From an uncultured Clostridia bacterium (GTDB lineage Bacteria; Bacillota; Clostridia; Oscillospirales; Ruminococcaceae), in contig CAMNXF010000004.1 of assembly GCA_946567425.1 (NCBI GenBank), forward strand, positions 62,001 through 126,000: DNA of 64,000 nt, written 5' to 3'. A program made the translations under genes and the position numbers. The notes under the pieces were generated by a model. That model saw nothing but the letters and a program-made list of their open reading frames with translations. It had not been told where the DNA came from and did not search any database. Shown here piece by piece: positions 21,509-31,952 of the stretch. The stretch's first letter is position 1. Every line of letters begins with the position of its first letter.

Positions 21509-21982
21509 ATGGATAATTGCGGAATAGGTGTTCGGCTGAGAATGCTGAACAATGCGGTTCGGCGTTATATCGACCATTACGCCGACGGGAAAAGGGCGCT
21601 GGACAGCCTGTCCTGTTCAAACGGCTGGATAATCGGATATATCTGCGAGATGAAAGAACGCGGCAGGAACATTTATCAGCGCGACCTGGAGAACAATTTC
21701 GGGATAACGCGTTCGACCGCCTCGAAAGTACTGGGGCTTATGGAAAAGAAAGGGCTGATAGAGCGTCTGAGCGTCAGCCATGACGCGCGGTTGAAAATGA
21801 TCGTTCCGACGGAAAAGTCTGTCGAGATAGGACGGTTCATCAAGGAGGATAACGAAAAAATGGAGCGGCTGCTGAAAAAAGGCTTTTCTCCGCAGGAGCT
21901 TGAACAGCTCTACGGTTATTTAGAAAGAATACAGAATAATCTTGAAACGGCAGAAAAGGACATAAGGAGGGAGAAGATATAA
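21509..21982 (+). CDS. MarR-family transcriptional regulator
   Basis: IYQRDLENNFGITRSTASKVLGLMEKKGLIERLSVSHDARLKMIVPTEK winged-helix; SD GAGGAGG before ATG at 21509. Confidence 0.88.
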   Translation: MDNCGIGVRLRMLNNAVRRYIDHYADGKRALDSLSCSNGWIIGYICEMKERGRNIYQRDLENNFGITRSTASKVLGLMEKKGLIERLSVSHDARLKMIVPTEKSVEIGRFIKEDNEKMERLLKKGFSPQELEQLYGYLERIQNNLETAEKDIRREKI

Positions 21983-23733
21983 TGATAAAAACGCTTGTAA
22001 AGTGTATACGCGACGCGACGTTCCCGGCAATACTTACGCCTGTCTTCGTGCTGGCAGAGTCGCTTATCGAAGTGTCGATCCCGAGCGTTATGGCGAACCT
22101 TATCGACGAGGGCATTACCGTCGGCGATATGAACAGTGTTATAAAGTACGGGATAATCCTGATAATACAGACGCTTGGGGCGCTGTTCTTCGGCGCGACG
22201 GCGGGCTATACCGCTTCGAGAGCCAGCTCGCGGTTCGCGAGAAATCTCCGCGCGGATATGTACGCGCACATTCAGGAGTACAGCTTCTCGAACATAGACA
22301 AGTTTTCACCCGCGAGCCTTGTCACAAGGCTTACCACAGACGTGCAACGCGTGCAGATGTCGTTTCAGATGATAACGCGCATTGTGTTCCGCGCGCCCGC
22401 TATGCTGATCTTCGCGTTTGTGTTCGCGTTTCGGACGGATCATCAGCTTTCGCTGATCTTCGTTTGCGTTATCCCGTTTCTGGCGGTCGTGCTGGCGCTC
22501 ATTATCAAGACCGCGTTCCCGATCTTCAACAAAACGTTCGTCGCTTACGACGATCTGAACGAGGTTGTGGAGGAGAACGTTCACGGTATACGCGTAGTCA
22601 AGAACTTCGTTCAGGAGAAGTCTGAGATAAACAAGTTCCGCAAGGTCTCGGAGAGAATTTTCTCGCTGTTCACGAAAGCCGAGAAAACGGTCGCGTACAA
22701 CGCACCGGCTATGCAGGTGTCCGTTTACGCGTGTATTATCGCGATTTCGTGGCTCGGCGCGCAAGCTATCATCGCAAGCGGAAACGTTGAGGGTATGGGG
22801 CTTACTACTGGCGGACTTATGTCCCTGTTCACCTACACCATGCAGATACTGATGAGTCTTATGATGCTCTCGATGATATTCGTTATGCTTACGATGTCCA
22901 AGGCGAGCGCCGACCGCGTTGTCGAGGTGCTCAACGAAAAGAGCGACATCAACGACGGCGAACGCAACCTCACCGAGGTAAAGGACGGCTCTATCGAGTT
23001 TAAGAACGTTTCGTTCAAGTACTTCAAGACTGCGGAGAGCAACGCGCTTGACCATATCGACCTCAAGATAAACTCGGGCGAAACTATCGGCATTATCGGC
23101 GGCACGGGCTCGTCAAAGTCGACGCTCGTTTCGATGATACCGCGCCTTTACGATACCTCGGAGGGCGAGGTGCTTGTCGGCGGCGAGAATGTCCGCGACT
23201 ACAATATCGAGGCGCTTCGCAACAACGTGGCTATGGTATTGCAGAAGAACGTGCTGTTCAGCGGCACGATTTATGAGAACATACGCTGGGGTGACGAAAA
23301 CGCCTCTGACGAGGAGGTTCAAAAGGTGTGCAGACTGGCGTGCGCGGACGACTTTATACAGTCGTTCCCCGACAAGTATGACACCTATATAGAGCAAGGC
23401 GGCACGAACGTTTCGGGCGGTCAGAAGCAGAGACTTTGTATCGCGAGAGCACTGCTGAAAAAGCCGAAGATACTCATTCTGGACGACTCAACCTCGGCGG
23501 TCGACACAAAGACCGACGCAATGATACGCAAGGCTTTCCGCGACGAGATACCGAATACGACGAAGATCATTATCGCGCAGCGCGTTTCTTCGGTTTGCGA
23601 CGCTGATAAGATAATCATTCTCGACAACGGTAAGATCGTCGACTTCGGCAATCACGACGAGCTGTACGCGAACAGCGAAATTTACCGCGAAATATACGAT
23701 TCTCAGACAAAGGGGGCGGAAGAAGATGAGTGA
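21982..23733 (+). CDS. ABC exporter, TM-NBD half transporter A
   Basis: Walker A GIIGGTGSSKSTL; signature NVSGGQKQR; Walker B ILILDDSTSAVD. Confidence 0.92.
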   Translation: MIKTLVKCIRDATFPAILTPVFVLAESLIEVSIPSVMANLIDEGITVGDMNSVIKYGIILIIQTLGALFFGATAGYTASRASSRFARNLRADMYAHIQEYSFSNIDKFSPASLVTRLTTDVQRVQMSFQMITRIVFRAPAMLIFAFVFAFRTDHQLSLIFVCVIPFLAVVLALIIKTAFPIFNKTFVAYDDLNEVVEENVHGIRVVKNFVQEKSEINKFRKVSERIFSLFTKAEKTVAYNAPAMQVSVYACIIAISWLGAQAIIASGNVEGMGLTTGGLMSLFTYTMQILMSLMMLSMIFVMLTMSKASADRVVEVLNEKSDINDGERNLTEVKDGSIEFKNVSFKYFKTAESNALDHIDLKINSGETIGIIGGTGSSKSTLVSMIPRLYDTSEGEVLVGGENVRDYNIEALRNNVAMVLQKNVLFSGTIYENIRWGDENASDEEVQKVCRLACADDFIQSFPDKYDTYIEQGGTNVSGGQKQRLCIARALLKKPKILILDDSTSAVDTKTDAMIRKAFRDEIPNTTKIIIAQRVSSVCDADKIIILDNGKIVDFGNHDELYANSEIYREIYDSQTKGAEEDE

Positions 23734-25681
23734 TATAAAGGAAAACAAGCAGCCGCCGCGTGTGAACGGACGACCACCCAAAGGGGCGCGCGTTCCGATG
23801 AAATTCGACAAGAAAACCATTAAGCGTATGCTGTCATATATGAAGCCTTTTCTGCCGCAGCTTATTCTGGTTTTCGTATGCATTCTCGTCACTGTTGTAG
23901 CTTCGGTTTCGTCGTCGCTGTTTCTGGGAACGCTGATCGACGACTACATCATGCCGCTGGTCGGAGCGGATAACCCCGACTACGGCGGACTTCTGGGCGC
24001 GCTTTGCGGAATGGGAGCGCTGTTCGCAGCGGGCGCGCTGAGCGCGCTGTTTTACAGCCGCATTATGGCGGCGGTCTCTCAGGGCGTGCTGAAAAAGATA
24101 CGCGACGAGATGTTTTCGCACATGCAATCGCTGCCGATCAACTACTTCGATACTCATACGCACGGCGACATCATGAGCTTCTACACCAACGACGCGGACG
24201 CTATGCAGCAGATGCTCTCACAGTCTATTCCGCAGGTCATAAACTCGGGTATCACCATTATCGCGGTGTTCTGCTCGATGCTGTCGCTGTCAGTGTGGCT
24301 TACGCTTACGGTCGTGGTATTTCTGGCGCTGATACTGTTCATCACCGCGAAGATAGCAGGGAAGTCGGGCAAGTACTTTATGGCGCAGCAGCACTCGACC
24401 GCCGATATGAACGGCTATATCGAGGAAATGATAAACGGGCAGCGCGTCGTTAAGATGTTCTGCCGCGAGGAAAACGCCAAGGCGGATTTCGGCGTGAAGA
24501 ATGTCGACCTCTGCGAGAACACCTGCAAAGCGAACGCCTACGCGAATATCCTTATGCCTATCAACAACTGTCTGGGGTATTTCCTGTACGTTATTCTGGC
24601 GATAATCGGCGGTACGCTGGCGATAAACGAAATTCCGAACGTCGCGTGCTTTGCGGTTAACGTTCTGTCGCTCGGCTCTATCGCGTCGTTTTTGCAGCTC
24701 TCGCGGAGCTTTACGGGTCCTATCGGACAGGTTTCGCAGCAACTTAACTCGGTTGCAATGGCTATGGCGGGCGCGGAGCGTATCTTCTCGCTGCTCGACG
24801 AGCAGTCTGAGGTTGACAATGGCTACGTTACGCTCGTGAACGCAAAACGCGGCGCGGACGGTGAGCTTGTCGAGACCGAGGAGCGCACGGGACTGTGGGC
24901 TTGGAAGCACCCGCATTCAGCGGACGGCTCGGTAACGTATACGGAGCTAATGGGCAACGTCGTATTGGACGACGTTGATTTCGGGTATGTTCCCGAGAAG
25001 ATAGTGCTGCATAATATCGACATTTACGCCGAGCCCGGGCAGAAGGTCGCTTTTGTCGGCGCTACGGGCGCGGGCAAAACGACCATAACGAACCTTATCA
25101 ACCGCTTTTATGACATCGCCGACGGAAAGATACGCTATGACGGCATCAACATCAACAAGATCAAAAAGGACGATCTGCGGCGGTCGCTGGGCGTGGTTTT
25201 ACAGGACGTAAACCTGTTCACGGGAACGGTTATGGATAATCTGCGGTTCGGCAAGCCCGACGCTACCGACGAGGAATGTATCGCGGCGGCAAAGCTCGCA
25301 AACGCGGACGGATTTATCCGTATGCTTCCCGAGGGCTACAACACCGTGCTCACGGGCGGCGGCAGCGGACTTTCACAGGGACAGAGACAGCTTATCTCGA
25401 TAGCGCGCGCTGCGGTCGCCGACCCGCCCGTTATGATACTCGACGAGGCAACAAGCTCGATAGATACGCGCACGGAGGCTATCGTTCAGGCGGGCATGGA
25501 CGCGCTTATGAAAGGGCGCACGGTGTTCGTTATCGCGCACAGACTATCGACCGTCAAGAACTCGGACGTTATTATGGTTCTTGAACAGGGACGCATTATC
25601 GAGCGCGGCTCGCACGAAAAGCTCATCGCCGAAAAGGGACAGTATTACAGGCTGTACACGGGTGCGTTCGAGCTTGAATAA
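23726..25681 (+). CDS. ABC exporter, TM-NBD half transporter B
   Basis: Walker A FVGATGAGKTTITNLI; signature GLSQGQRQ; Walker B VMILDEATSSIDTR; overlaps half A. Confidence 0.92.
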   Translation: MSDIKENKQPPRVNGRPPKGARVPMKFDKKTIKRMLSYMKPFLPQLILVFVCILVTVVASVSSSLFLGTLIDDYIMPLVGADNPDYGGLLGALCGMGALFAAGALSALFYSRIMAAVSQGVLKKIRDEMFSHMQSLPINYFDTHTHGDIMSFYTNDADAMQQMLSQSIPQVINSGITIIAVFCSMLSLSVWLTLTVVVFLALILFITAKIAGKSGKYFMAQQHSTADMNGYIEEMINGQRVVKMFCREENAKADFGVKNVDLCENTCKANAYANILMPINNCLGYFLYVILAIIGGTLAINEIPNVACFAVNVLSLGSIASFLQLSRSFTGPIGQVSQQLNSVAMAMAGAERIFSLLDEQSEVDNGYVTLVNAKRGADGELVETEERTGLWAWKHPHSADGSVTYTELMGNVVLDDVDFGYVPEKIVLHNIDIYAEPGQKVAFVGATGAGKTTITNLINRFYDIADGKIRYDGININKIKKDDLRRSLGVVLQDVNLFTGTVMDNLRFGKPDATDEECIAAAKLANADGFIRMLPEGYNTVLTGGGSGLSQGQRQLISIARAAVADPPVMILDEATSSIDTRTEAIVQAGMDALMKGRTVFVIAHRLSTVKNSDVIMVLEQGRIIERGSHEKLIAEKGQYYRLYTGAFELE

Positions 25682-25686
25682 CAAAC

Positions 25687-25716
25687 AAAACCGCTTTCGG
25701 CCAAGAAAGCGGTTTT
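25687..25716. terminator. Bidirectional terminator between convergent ABC and ispF genes
   Basis: AAAACCGCTTTC-GGCCAA-GAAAGCGGTTTT. Confidence 0.8.
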
Positions 25717-25719
25717 AAT

Positions 25720-26193
25720 TTATTCTGCGATACTCTCCAACAAAACGACGGCGTTCGCGCCTATGCCTGCGCCGCCAAGTCCCAAGCCTTCTTCGGTGGT
25801 CGCCTTGACGGATATCCGCCCGGCTCCGCACCCGAAAGCCGCCGCAAGATTTCCGCGCATTTTTTCGATATACGGCGCAAGCTTCGGCTTTTCGGCGATT
25901 ATCGTGATGTCCGCGTTGCCGAGCGTGAAGCCTTTTTCACCCATTATACCGATAACCTCTCCGAGCAGGAGCATACTGTCCGCGTCCTTGTATTTCAGGT
26001 CGCTGTCGGGGAACAGATGTCCGATATCGCCGAGCGCAAGCGCCCCGAGTACCGCGTCCATAAGCGCGTGTACCGCGACGTCCGCGTCGGAATGCCCGAG
26101 CAGACCGCATTCATACGGAACACTCTCCCCGCAGAGCACCAGCCGCCTGTCGGGAACGAGCCTGTGAACGTCGTATCCGTGACCTATCCTCAT
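25720..26193 (-). CDS. ispF: 2-C-methyl-D-erythritol 2,4-cyclodiphosphate synthase
   Basis: MRIGHGYDVHRLVPDRRLVLCGESVPYECGLLGHSDADVAVHALMDAVLGA. Confidence 0.97.
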   Translation of the reverse strand: MRIGHGYDVHRLVPDRRLVLCGESVPYECGLLGHSDADVAVHALMDAVLGALALGDIGHLFPDSDLKYKDADSMLLLGEVIGIMGEKGFTLGNADITIIAEKPKLAPYIEKMRGNLAAAFGCGAGRISVKATTEEGLGLGGAGIGANAVVLLESIAE

Positions 26194-26906
26194 ATCATTT
26201 TCACCGTTTTTCTGTTGTTGTAGATAGCCTCCGCCGCCGCGAGATCGTCCGGGCGGGTTATCTTCATATTGCAGCCGTTTATCTCAGTTATCCGCACATA
26301 TTCTCCGCAAAGCTCGAGTATGCTGCTGTCGTCGGTGACGCTGTCCGCCTGAGCACCCAGCTTCTCCAGACAAGACATATAAAGTGTCTTCTTGAAAACC
26401 TGAGGTGTCTGCGCGTAATACAGCTTGCCGCGCTGCGGAGTTTCCTCGATAAATCCGTTGCCGCCGACCGATTTTACCGTGTCCGTCGCGGGAACGGCGG
26501 CTATTGCGGCGTTGTACTTCTCCGCGTCCGCGAAAACACGCTCTATCTCCTCGGTCATGATGAGCGGACGCGCACCGTCGTGAACGGCTATGTAATCCGC
26601 TTTCGGCGAGACAGCGTCAAGCGCGTTCTGCACCGACTTTGCGCGGGTATCTCCGCCCGCAACTACCGCCGCCAGCTTGCTCACGCCGAAATTCCGCGCC
26701 AGCTTTTCGTAGCGCGGAACCTCCTCCTCGGGCGCGGCGACTATTATTTCGCCGACCCGCTCCGACAACTCGAACTTCAGCGCGCTCATTACGAACACGG
26801 GCGTATCACCGATCTTTTCAAGCTGCTTGTTTACGCCGTTCATTCGCGTGGAGCTGCCTGCCGCGACTATAATGACCGAAACCGTAATAATTCCCCCCAA
26901 GATCAT
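26190..26906 (-). CDS. ispD: 2-C-methyl-D-erythritol 4-phosphate cytidylyltransferase
   Basis: VIIVAAGSSTRMNGVNKQLEKIGDTPV; VHDGARPLI; QTPQVFK. Confidence 0.95.
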   Translation of the reverse strand: MILGGIITVSVIIVAAGSSTRMNGVNKQLEKIGDTPVFVMSALKFELSERVGEIIVAAPEEEVPRYEKLARNFGVSKLAAVVAGGDTRAKSVQNALDAVSPKADYIAVHDGARPLIMTEEIERVFADAEKYNAAIAAVPATDTVKSVGGNGFIEETPQRGKLYYAQTPQVFKKTLYMSCLEKLGAQADSVTDDSSILELCGEYVRITEINGCNMKITRPDDLAAAEAIYNNRKTVKMI

Positions 26907-28027
26907 CTTTTGAAATTGCCGTGGAACTTGAAATAATTCAACTCGTCTCCCAGATTGCGCAGCAGCTTGCGGACCCTCGGGTCGCCGATGCTGCCCGTAA
27001 ACTCTATGTAGAACATATAGTCGTCGGGGAAGTTTTTCCGCACGTCAAGCGGTAACGGCTTCGACTGGATCTTCGACATAGAGAACCCGTTTACCGCAAA
27101 TTTTGTCAACAATCTGTATAATGCGCCGGAAATATTCGGAATTGACAACGACACCGCAACGGTATCCGCACCGTCGTAAACCTCGACGTTCCTCGCGAAA
27201 CAGATAAAGCGCGTGCAGTTGTTGGGGTCGGAGGCAATCTGCTTCCTTATTATATTAAGCCCGTGCATTTCCGCGCACTCCGACGAGCATATACAGCCGA
27301 GCTCCGCGCTCGGGTTTTCCGCGACCATTTTCGCGGCGGCAGCGTTGTTGTGATACGGTATCACCGTAAGCTGCGGGTGCGCCTCAATATAGCTTTCGCA
27401 CTGCCGTATCGCCTGCTCGTGACCGAAAAGTATCTTTATGTCCCCCTCGGAAACGCCCTTGCGTGCCGCGAGAACGTGTGCGCATTCAACGGTAGTCGTG
27501 CGGCAGATATACACTCTGTGACGTTCGAGGAGCTCCATATTCACCGTTACTTCGCCCGCGGTGCTGTTTTCAACGGGAATCACGCCGTAATCCACGTCGC
27601 CGTTTTCAACAGCCTCGTACACCTCATGGAACGCAGCGTAAAAGCTGATACTCCCGCTGCCGAAAAGCTGTTTTGCGGCGGTATGACCGTAGGCTCCCTC
27701 TATGCCCTGTACTGCGACGGACGGGCGATCCTTGGCTATCGGCGTGTACGGTATCTCGGTATCGGGCGTTATCGCGTTTATCTGTGACACCTTGGAAATG
27801 TCCATTATGTTCATAAACAAAAACGCCGCACTTTTTCTCAATTCATCGGGAGAGTTTTCCTTGACATTGTCGATTATAAACTTTTCGCGGTCGTGTTGGA
27901 ACACCACCATATTGTTCGCCGCCTTGTACTTCGCCACCTCCGTTGCCAGATCCATACGCTCCAGAAACAGATCGAGCATTTCGTCGTCTATCTTATCAAT
28001 CTTCTTGCGAATTTCACCAAGATCCAT
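26903..28027 (-). CDS. pheA: Chorismate mutase/prephenate dehydratase (P-protein) with ACT domain
   Basis: N-terminal CM IRKKIDKIDDEMLDLFLERMDLATEVAKYK; PDT VAVQGIEGAYGHTAAKQLFG; CTRFICFA; ACT GALYRLLTKFAVNGFSMSKIQSKPL. Confidence 0.93.
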   Translation of the reverse strand: MDLGEIRKKIDKIDDEMLDLFLERMDLATEVAKYKAANNMVVFQHDREKFIIDNVKENSPDELRKSAAFLFMNIMDISKVSQINAITPDTEIPYTPIAKDRPSVAVQGIEGAYGHTAAKQLFGSGSISFYAAFHEVYEAVENGDVDYGVIPVENSTAGEVTVNMELLERHRVYICRTTTVECAHVLAARKGVSEGDIKILFGHEQAIRQCESYIEAHPQLTVIPYHNNAAAAKMVAENPSAELGCICSSECAEMHGLNIIRKQIASDPNNCTRFICFARNVEVYDGADTVAVSLSIPNISGALYRLLTKFAVNGFSMSKIQSKPLPLDVRKNFPDDYMFYIEFTGSIGDPRVRKLLRNLGDELNYFKFHGNFKR

Positions 28028-28065
28028 TTTAACTCCTATCCGTTTTGTATATTTTGTCTCTGAAA

Positions 28066-29823
28066 TTACTCAACGTATCCCGGGTTGACGGGCGGCTGCA
28101 CAGGGCTGCTCTGCGAGCTGCCCGAATTGTTCGAATTGCCGTCGGCACGCACTGCGACGTATACCGTGACAGTTTCGTTCTCACTTACCCGAATGAGATC
28201 GTTGACCTCCTTGCTGCAACGCACTACCGTCCCTACGGCAACGTCGCCTGTCGGCTCGTTGACTACCTCGTATTTTACGTTTAGGCTTGTGAGTGTGGCT
28301 ATATAGTCCGCCTGCGTCTTGTTTTTGTAGTCGGGCAGCGGAACTACGCTGCGTCCCTTGCTCACCTTAATCTTTATCTGTGTGCCGTTCGCAACCATTT
28401 CGCCCGGCTCTATCGACTGGTCAAACATAAAGCCCGCGGGGTATTCGTCGGAGTAATCGTAGGTCGGCACAAACGTAAATACTCCCTCGTAGCGCGCCGC
28501 CGTATCCTCGTAGCGGCGGTTGGTGAAGTCGGGCATTGCAATATTCAGGTCGCTGACGCTGCTCTCGCTCTGCGGCTCTGAGCTTTCGGGACGGCTCTCC
28601 GAGGATGTGCTCGACGAGCTTTCCTGTCTGCTGCTTACGGTAACGGAGCTTTCCGACGAGCTGTTGTCGTCCGACGTTCCGCCGTTAAATTCCCACGCGC
28701 CCGACAGCGTAAGCGCGAACACGATCGCAAACGTTATCAGAACGAGACCTACGACTATCAGCGTCGCGAGGAACTTCGCGCGCTCCTTTTTCTGTTTTTT
28801 GAGCTTTTTCTGCTCGCTTTTAGTGAGCGGAAGGTCGTCGTTTCTGCGCGCGCCGCTGCCGGGAACGTATCTCGGCGGCGCAAACAGTTTATCCACAAAC
28901 TCCGTAATGGAGCGTATGCGGTTTTCGGTGGAGGGCTTCATTCCCTGCATTATCACCTTTGAGACGTTCTGCGGAACGTTGCGGTTTACGAGCATCGGCT
29001 CGAGCATACTGCCGCCCGTGCGGGCGATAGCCTCAGGGGGCGTCGTACCCGTAAGCACCTTGTACAGCACCGCGGATATCCCGTAAACGTCCGTCCATGT
29101 GCCGTTTATCTCGTTGGAATACTGCTCGGGCGCAGCGTAACCGCTGAATATCTCGCACGCTATTTCGGTGTTTGTGGTGCGTGCCGCGGAAATGCTGAAG
29201 CCCGAGAGTTTCAGCTCCATTTTATCGGTGATGAAGATAGTCTGCGGCGAAATCCCCCTGTGGATAATCCCGCCCGAATGTACAAGACTGAGCGTCGTGA
29301 GAATGGGCGGGAACAACTCCTTGACCTGCTCCCACGCCATGCCGCCCGAGGAGTTCGCGATAAAGGTCTTTAGGGAGATGCCGTCGATGAACTCAAGAAC
29401 CGCGTAACAGGTGTTGTTCTCACTGAAAACGTCGAGCACCGCCTGTATATGCGCCATTCCGCGCAGCTTCATCAGCGAGCGGTTGAGGTCCTCAAACTCC
29501 GAGAGATAGGTCTTGTAGAGCGCGCTGTTGTTAGCGTTCACAGTTATGACCGTCTCGCCCTTTTTTCGGCTGCAGAGCGTATCGGGCATAAATTCTTTGA
29601 TAGTTACCTTTGTATTTGCAGCTGTGTCGTAGCCGATGTATACCGCGCCCTCGCCGTTATACGAGAGCATACGCCCGACGATGTAGCGGTCGTTCAGATA
29701 TGTTTTTGGGACAAGGTAGCTCGGTATGCACGGGTCAAGGTCGCTGTACCCGCACAGCTTGCACGGACCGTCGTACGCTTTGTCGTTCATGCAGCCCATA
29801 CATAATGATGTATCCTTTTGCAT
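28066..29823 (-). CDS. Ser/Thr protein kinase-like (probable pseudokinase) with N-terminal Cys cluster, TM and PASTA-like extracellular domains
   Basis: MQKDTSLCMGCMNDKAYDGPCKLCGYS; kinase-like fold with HRGISPQTIF; TM; two PASTA-like repeats; start placed at 29823. Confidence 0.82.
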   Translation of the reverse strand: MQKDTSLCMGCMNDKAYDGPCKLCGYSDLDPCIPSYLVPKTYLNDRYIVGRMLSYNGEGAVYIGYDTAANTKVTIKEFMPDTLCSRKKGETVITVNANNSALYKTYLSEFEDLNRSLMKLRGMAHIQAVLDVFSENNTCYAVLEFIDGISLKTFIANSSGGMAWEQVKELFPPILTTLSLVHSGGIIHRGISPQTIFITDKMELKLSGFSISAARTTNTEIACEIFSGYAAPEQYSNEINGTWTDVYGISAVLYKVLTGTTPPEAIARTGGSMLEPMLVNRNVPQNVSKVIMQGMKPSTENRIRSITEFVDKLFAPPRYVPGSGARRNDDLPLTKSEQKKLKKQKKERAKFLATLIVVGLVLITFAIVFALTLSGAWEFNGGTSDDNSSSESSVTVSSRQESSSSTSSESRPESSEPQSESSVSDLNIAMPDFTNRRYEDTAARYEGVFTFVPTYDYSDEYPAGFMFDQSIEPGEMVANGTQIKIKVSKGRSVVPLPDYKNKTQADYIATLTSLNVKYEVVNEPTGDVAVGTVVRCSKEVNDLIRVSENETVTVYVAVRADGNSNNSGSSQSSPVQPPVNPGYVE

Positions 29824-30194
29824 TGTATCTGTTTCCCTTTCTTCTGTCTGTTTGAAAGCAAGTAAAGCATAATTATATACCTTAATACTATACACCAAAA
29901 AACCGAAAAAGTCAAGAATTATGACAGTTTTGTAACTTTTTAAAGCCCGATTGTAGCCGTTTTGTAACCTTTTTCTCCGCTTTCAACAATTGCGCGTAAG
30001 CTTTCGGCGGCGGCTTTTGGCTATTTTGACGGTGTCGTTGTGGTGACATTTTTTTGACAATTACAAAAAATCTCCGAAATTCTCTTGCAAAATTGTGAAA
30101 TATGTGGTATAATATGTTTAACGTGAAGTTGCGGTGAAGGATCGGCAACAATGTGGCTGCGTTAATCTTACGACCCTTGAAAGGAGTTTTTAAA

Positions 30195-30620
30195 ATGAGT
30201 TTTCTGGACGATGTTATCAACACCGGCAAGAACGTGGTTTCCGCTGCCGGCAAAAAGACCGATGAGGCCGTGCGCTTTTCCAAACTGAAAATCAAGGAAT
30301 CACAGCTTAACGGCGACATCAAGAGCAAGTTTGAGAAGCTGGGCGCGCTTATCTACGAGATGGCAAAGTCGGGCGAAAAAGACAACGAGCGTTTCGACGA
30401 GCTTATCGCGGAGCTTGACGGTTGCTATGAGGAGCTCAGCGGTATTGACAAGCAGTTTGACGAGCTGCGCAACGAGGTCACTTGCCCCGGCTGCGGCGCT
30501 AAATGCAAGGACGACAACGCGTATTGCTCAAAGTGCGGCACAAAGCTCCCCGAGAAGCCCGCTGCGGCGGCTGCCGAGGAGACAGAGAACAAGTCCGATA
30601 TCGACGAGAACAAGGACTGA
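30195..30620 (+). CDS. Zinc-ribbon-containing small protein
   Basis: MSFLDDVINTGKNVVSAAGKKTDEAVRFSKLKIKE...CPGCGAKCKDDNAYCSKCGTKL; SD AAGGAG upstream. Confidence 0.75.
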   Translation: MSFLDDVINTGKNVVSAAGKKTDEAVRFSKLKIKESQLNGDIKSKFEKLGALIYEMAKSGEKDNERFDELIAELDGCYEELSGIDKQFDELRNEVTCPGCGAKCKDDNAYCSKCGTKLPEKPAAAAAEETENKSDIDENKD

Positions 30621-30641
30621 ACTTACATTACAGCTTTGATT

Positions 30642-30676
30642 TCAGAGGGGAGAGCGGGCGGCTCTCCCCTTTTTTG
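30642..30676 (+). terminator. Terminator after zinc-ribbon gene
   Basis: AGGGGAGAGCGGGCGGCTCTCCCCTTTTTT. Confidence 0.75.
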
Positions 30677-30878
30677 TTGAGAATTGCTTTTTTCAACAGA
30701 TTTTATCGTAAAAATTACAGCACATTTCACAAAAATACGGAATAAGCAAAAAAATGCCGGAAAATTACATTGTCTTTTTTGGGGAAATATGATATAATAT
30801 CTTGTATGGTTTGACGCTTTTGTGCGTTAAATTCGCGAAAAACGGACAAAAGATATTTATCACTAAGGAGAAAAAGAT

Positions 30879-31877
30879 ATGAAGATGAAGAAAATTTTTG
30901 CGGCTCTTGCTGCCGCTGCTATGCTTTGCGGTCTTACCGCTTGCAGCACCGACGGTAATTCCGGCGGTTCTTCCGATTCCGGCGCTGGCAATTCGGGAAA
31001 CGCGGGCGATAAGGTCTACAATATAGGTATTTGCCAGCTTATAGAGCACCCTGCTCTCGACCTTGCAACCAAAGGCTTCCAGGACGCGCTTAAGGAAAAG
31101 CTAGGCGACAACGTAAAGTTCGACACGCAGCTTGCACAGGGCGAATCTACTAACTGTGCTACTATTATCAACAGCTTTGTTTCTTCAAATGTTGATCTGA
31201 TCATGGCGAACGCTACTGCCGCTCTTGCGGCGGCGGCTTCAGGTACGGATACTATCCCGATCGTCGGCACGTCGATAACCTCCTACGAGGTCGCGCTCAA
31301 CGGCGACGAGTGGAAGGGCAAGAACATCACAGGCGCGTCCGACCTTGCTCCCCTCGCGGAGCAGGAGGATATGATTCTCGAGATATTCCCCGACGCAAAG
31401 AAGGTCGGCATTCTCTATTGCTCGGCAGAGCCTAACTCCAAGTATCAGGCGCAGATCATCGGTGAGGAGCTGACGAAGGACGGCATCGAGTTCAAGGAGT
31501 ACACGATCGCGGACTCCAACGAGATACAGGCTCAGACACAGGCTGCAGTCGGCGACAAGTGCGACGTTATCTACATTCCGACCGACAACACCTTCGCGAA
31601 CGCTGCCGAGACCGTAAAGAATGTCGTTGTTCCCGCAAAGGTTCCCGTTGTAGCGGGCGAAGAGGGCATCTGCAGCGGCTGCGGAACAGTTACGCTTTCC
31701 ATTTCCTACGAAAGCATGGGCTACAACGCGGGTCTTATGGCGTATGAGATACTCGTGAACGGCAAGAAGCCCGGCGATCTGGAGATCGGCTACTCCAACA
31801 CCACCAAGAAGTACAACGCGGAGATCTGCAAGGAGCTCGGCATTACCATTCCCGACGGCTATACGGCAATTGAGTAA
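30879..31877 (+). CDS. ABC transporter substrate-binding lipoprotein (ABC_sub_bind/TrpX-like)
   Basis: Lipobox LTAC; NIGICQLIEHPALDLATKGFQDAL...GVSYESMGYNAGLMAYEIL-type periplasmic binding fold. Confidence 0.85.
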   Translation: MKMKKIFAALAAAAMLCGLTACSTDGNSGGSSDSGAGNSGNAGDKVYNIGICQLIEHPALDLATKGFQDALKEKLGDNVKFDTQLAQGESTNCATIINSFVSSNVDLIMANATAALAAAASGTDTIPIVGTSITSYEVALNGDEWKGKNITGASDLAPLAEQEDMILEIFPDAKKVGILYCSAEPNSKYQAQIIGEELTKDGIEFKEYTIADSNEIQAQTQAAVGDKCDVIYIPTDNTFANAAETVKNVVVPAKVPVVAGEEGICSGCGTVTLSISYESMGYNAGLMAYEILVNGKKPGDLEIGYSNTTKKYNAEICKELGITIPDGYTAIE

Positions 31878-31952
31878 TTATTCGGTATAAACAGCAACGG
31901 GGAGCGGTATTCCGTTCCCCGTTGATTTAAATCAGCGAATGGAGAAGAAAAT

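Noticed and set aside
30700-30879. T-box or riboswitch upstream of the SBP gene
   Set aside because: No T-box consensus (e.g. AGGGUGGNACCGCG) or known aptamer motif; only a promoter-like TTGTCT-N17-TATAAT is visible.
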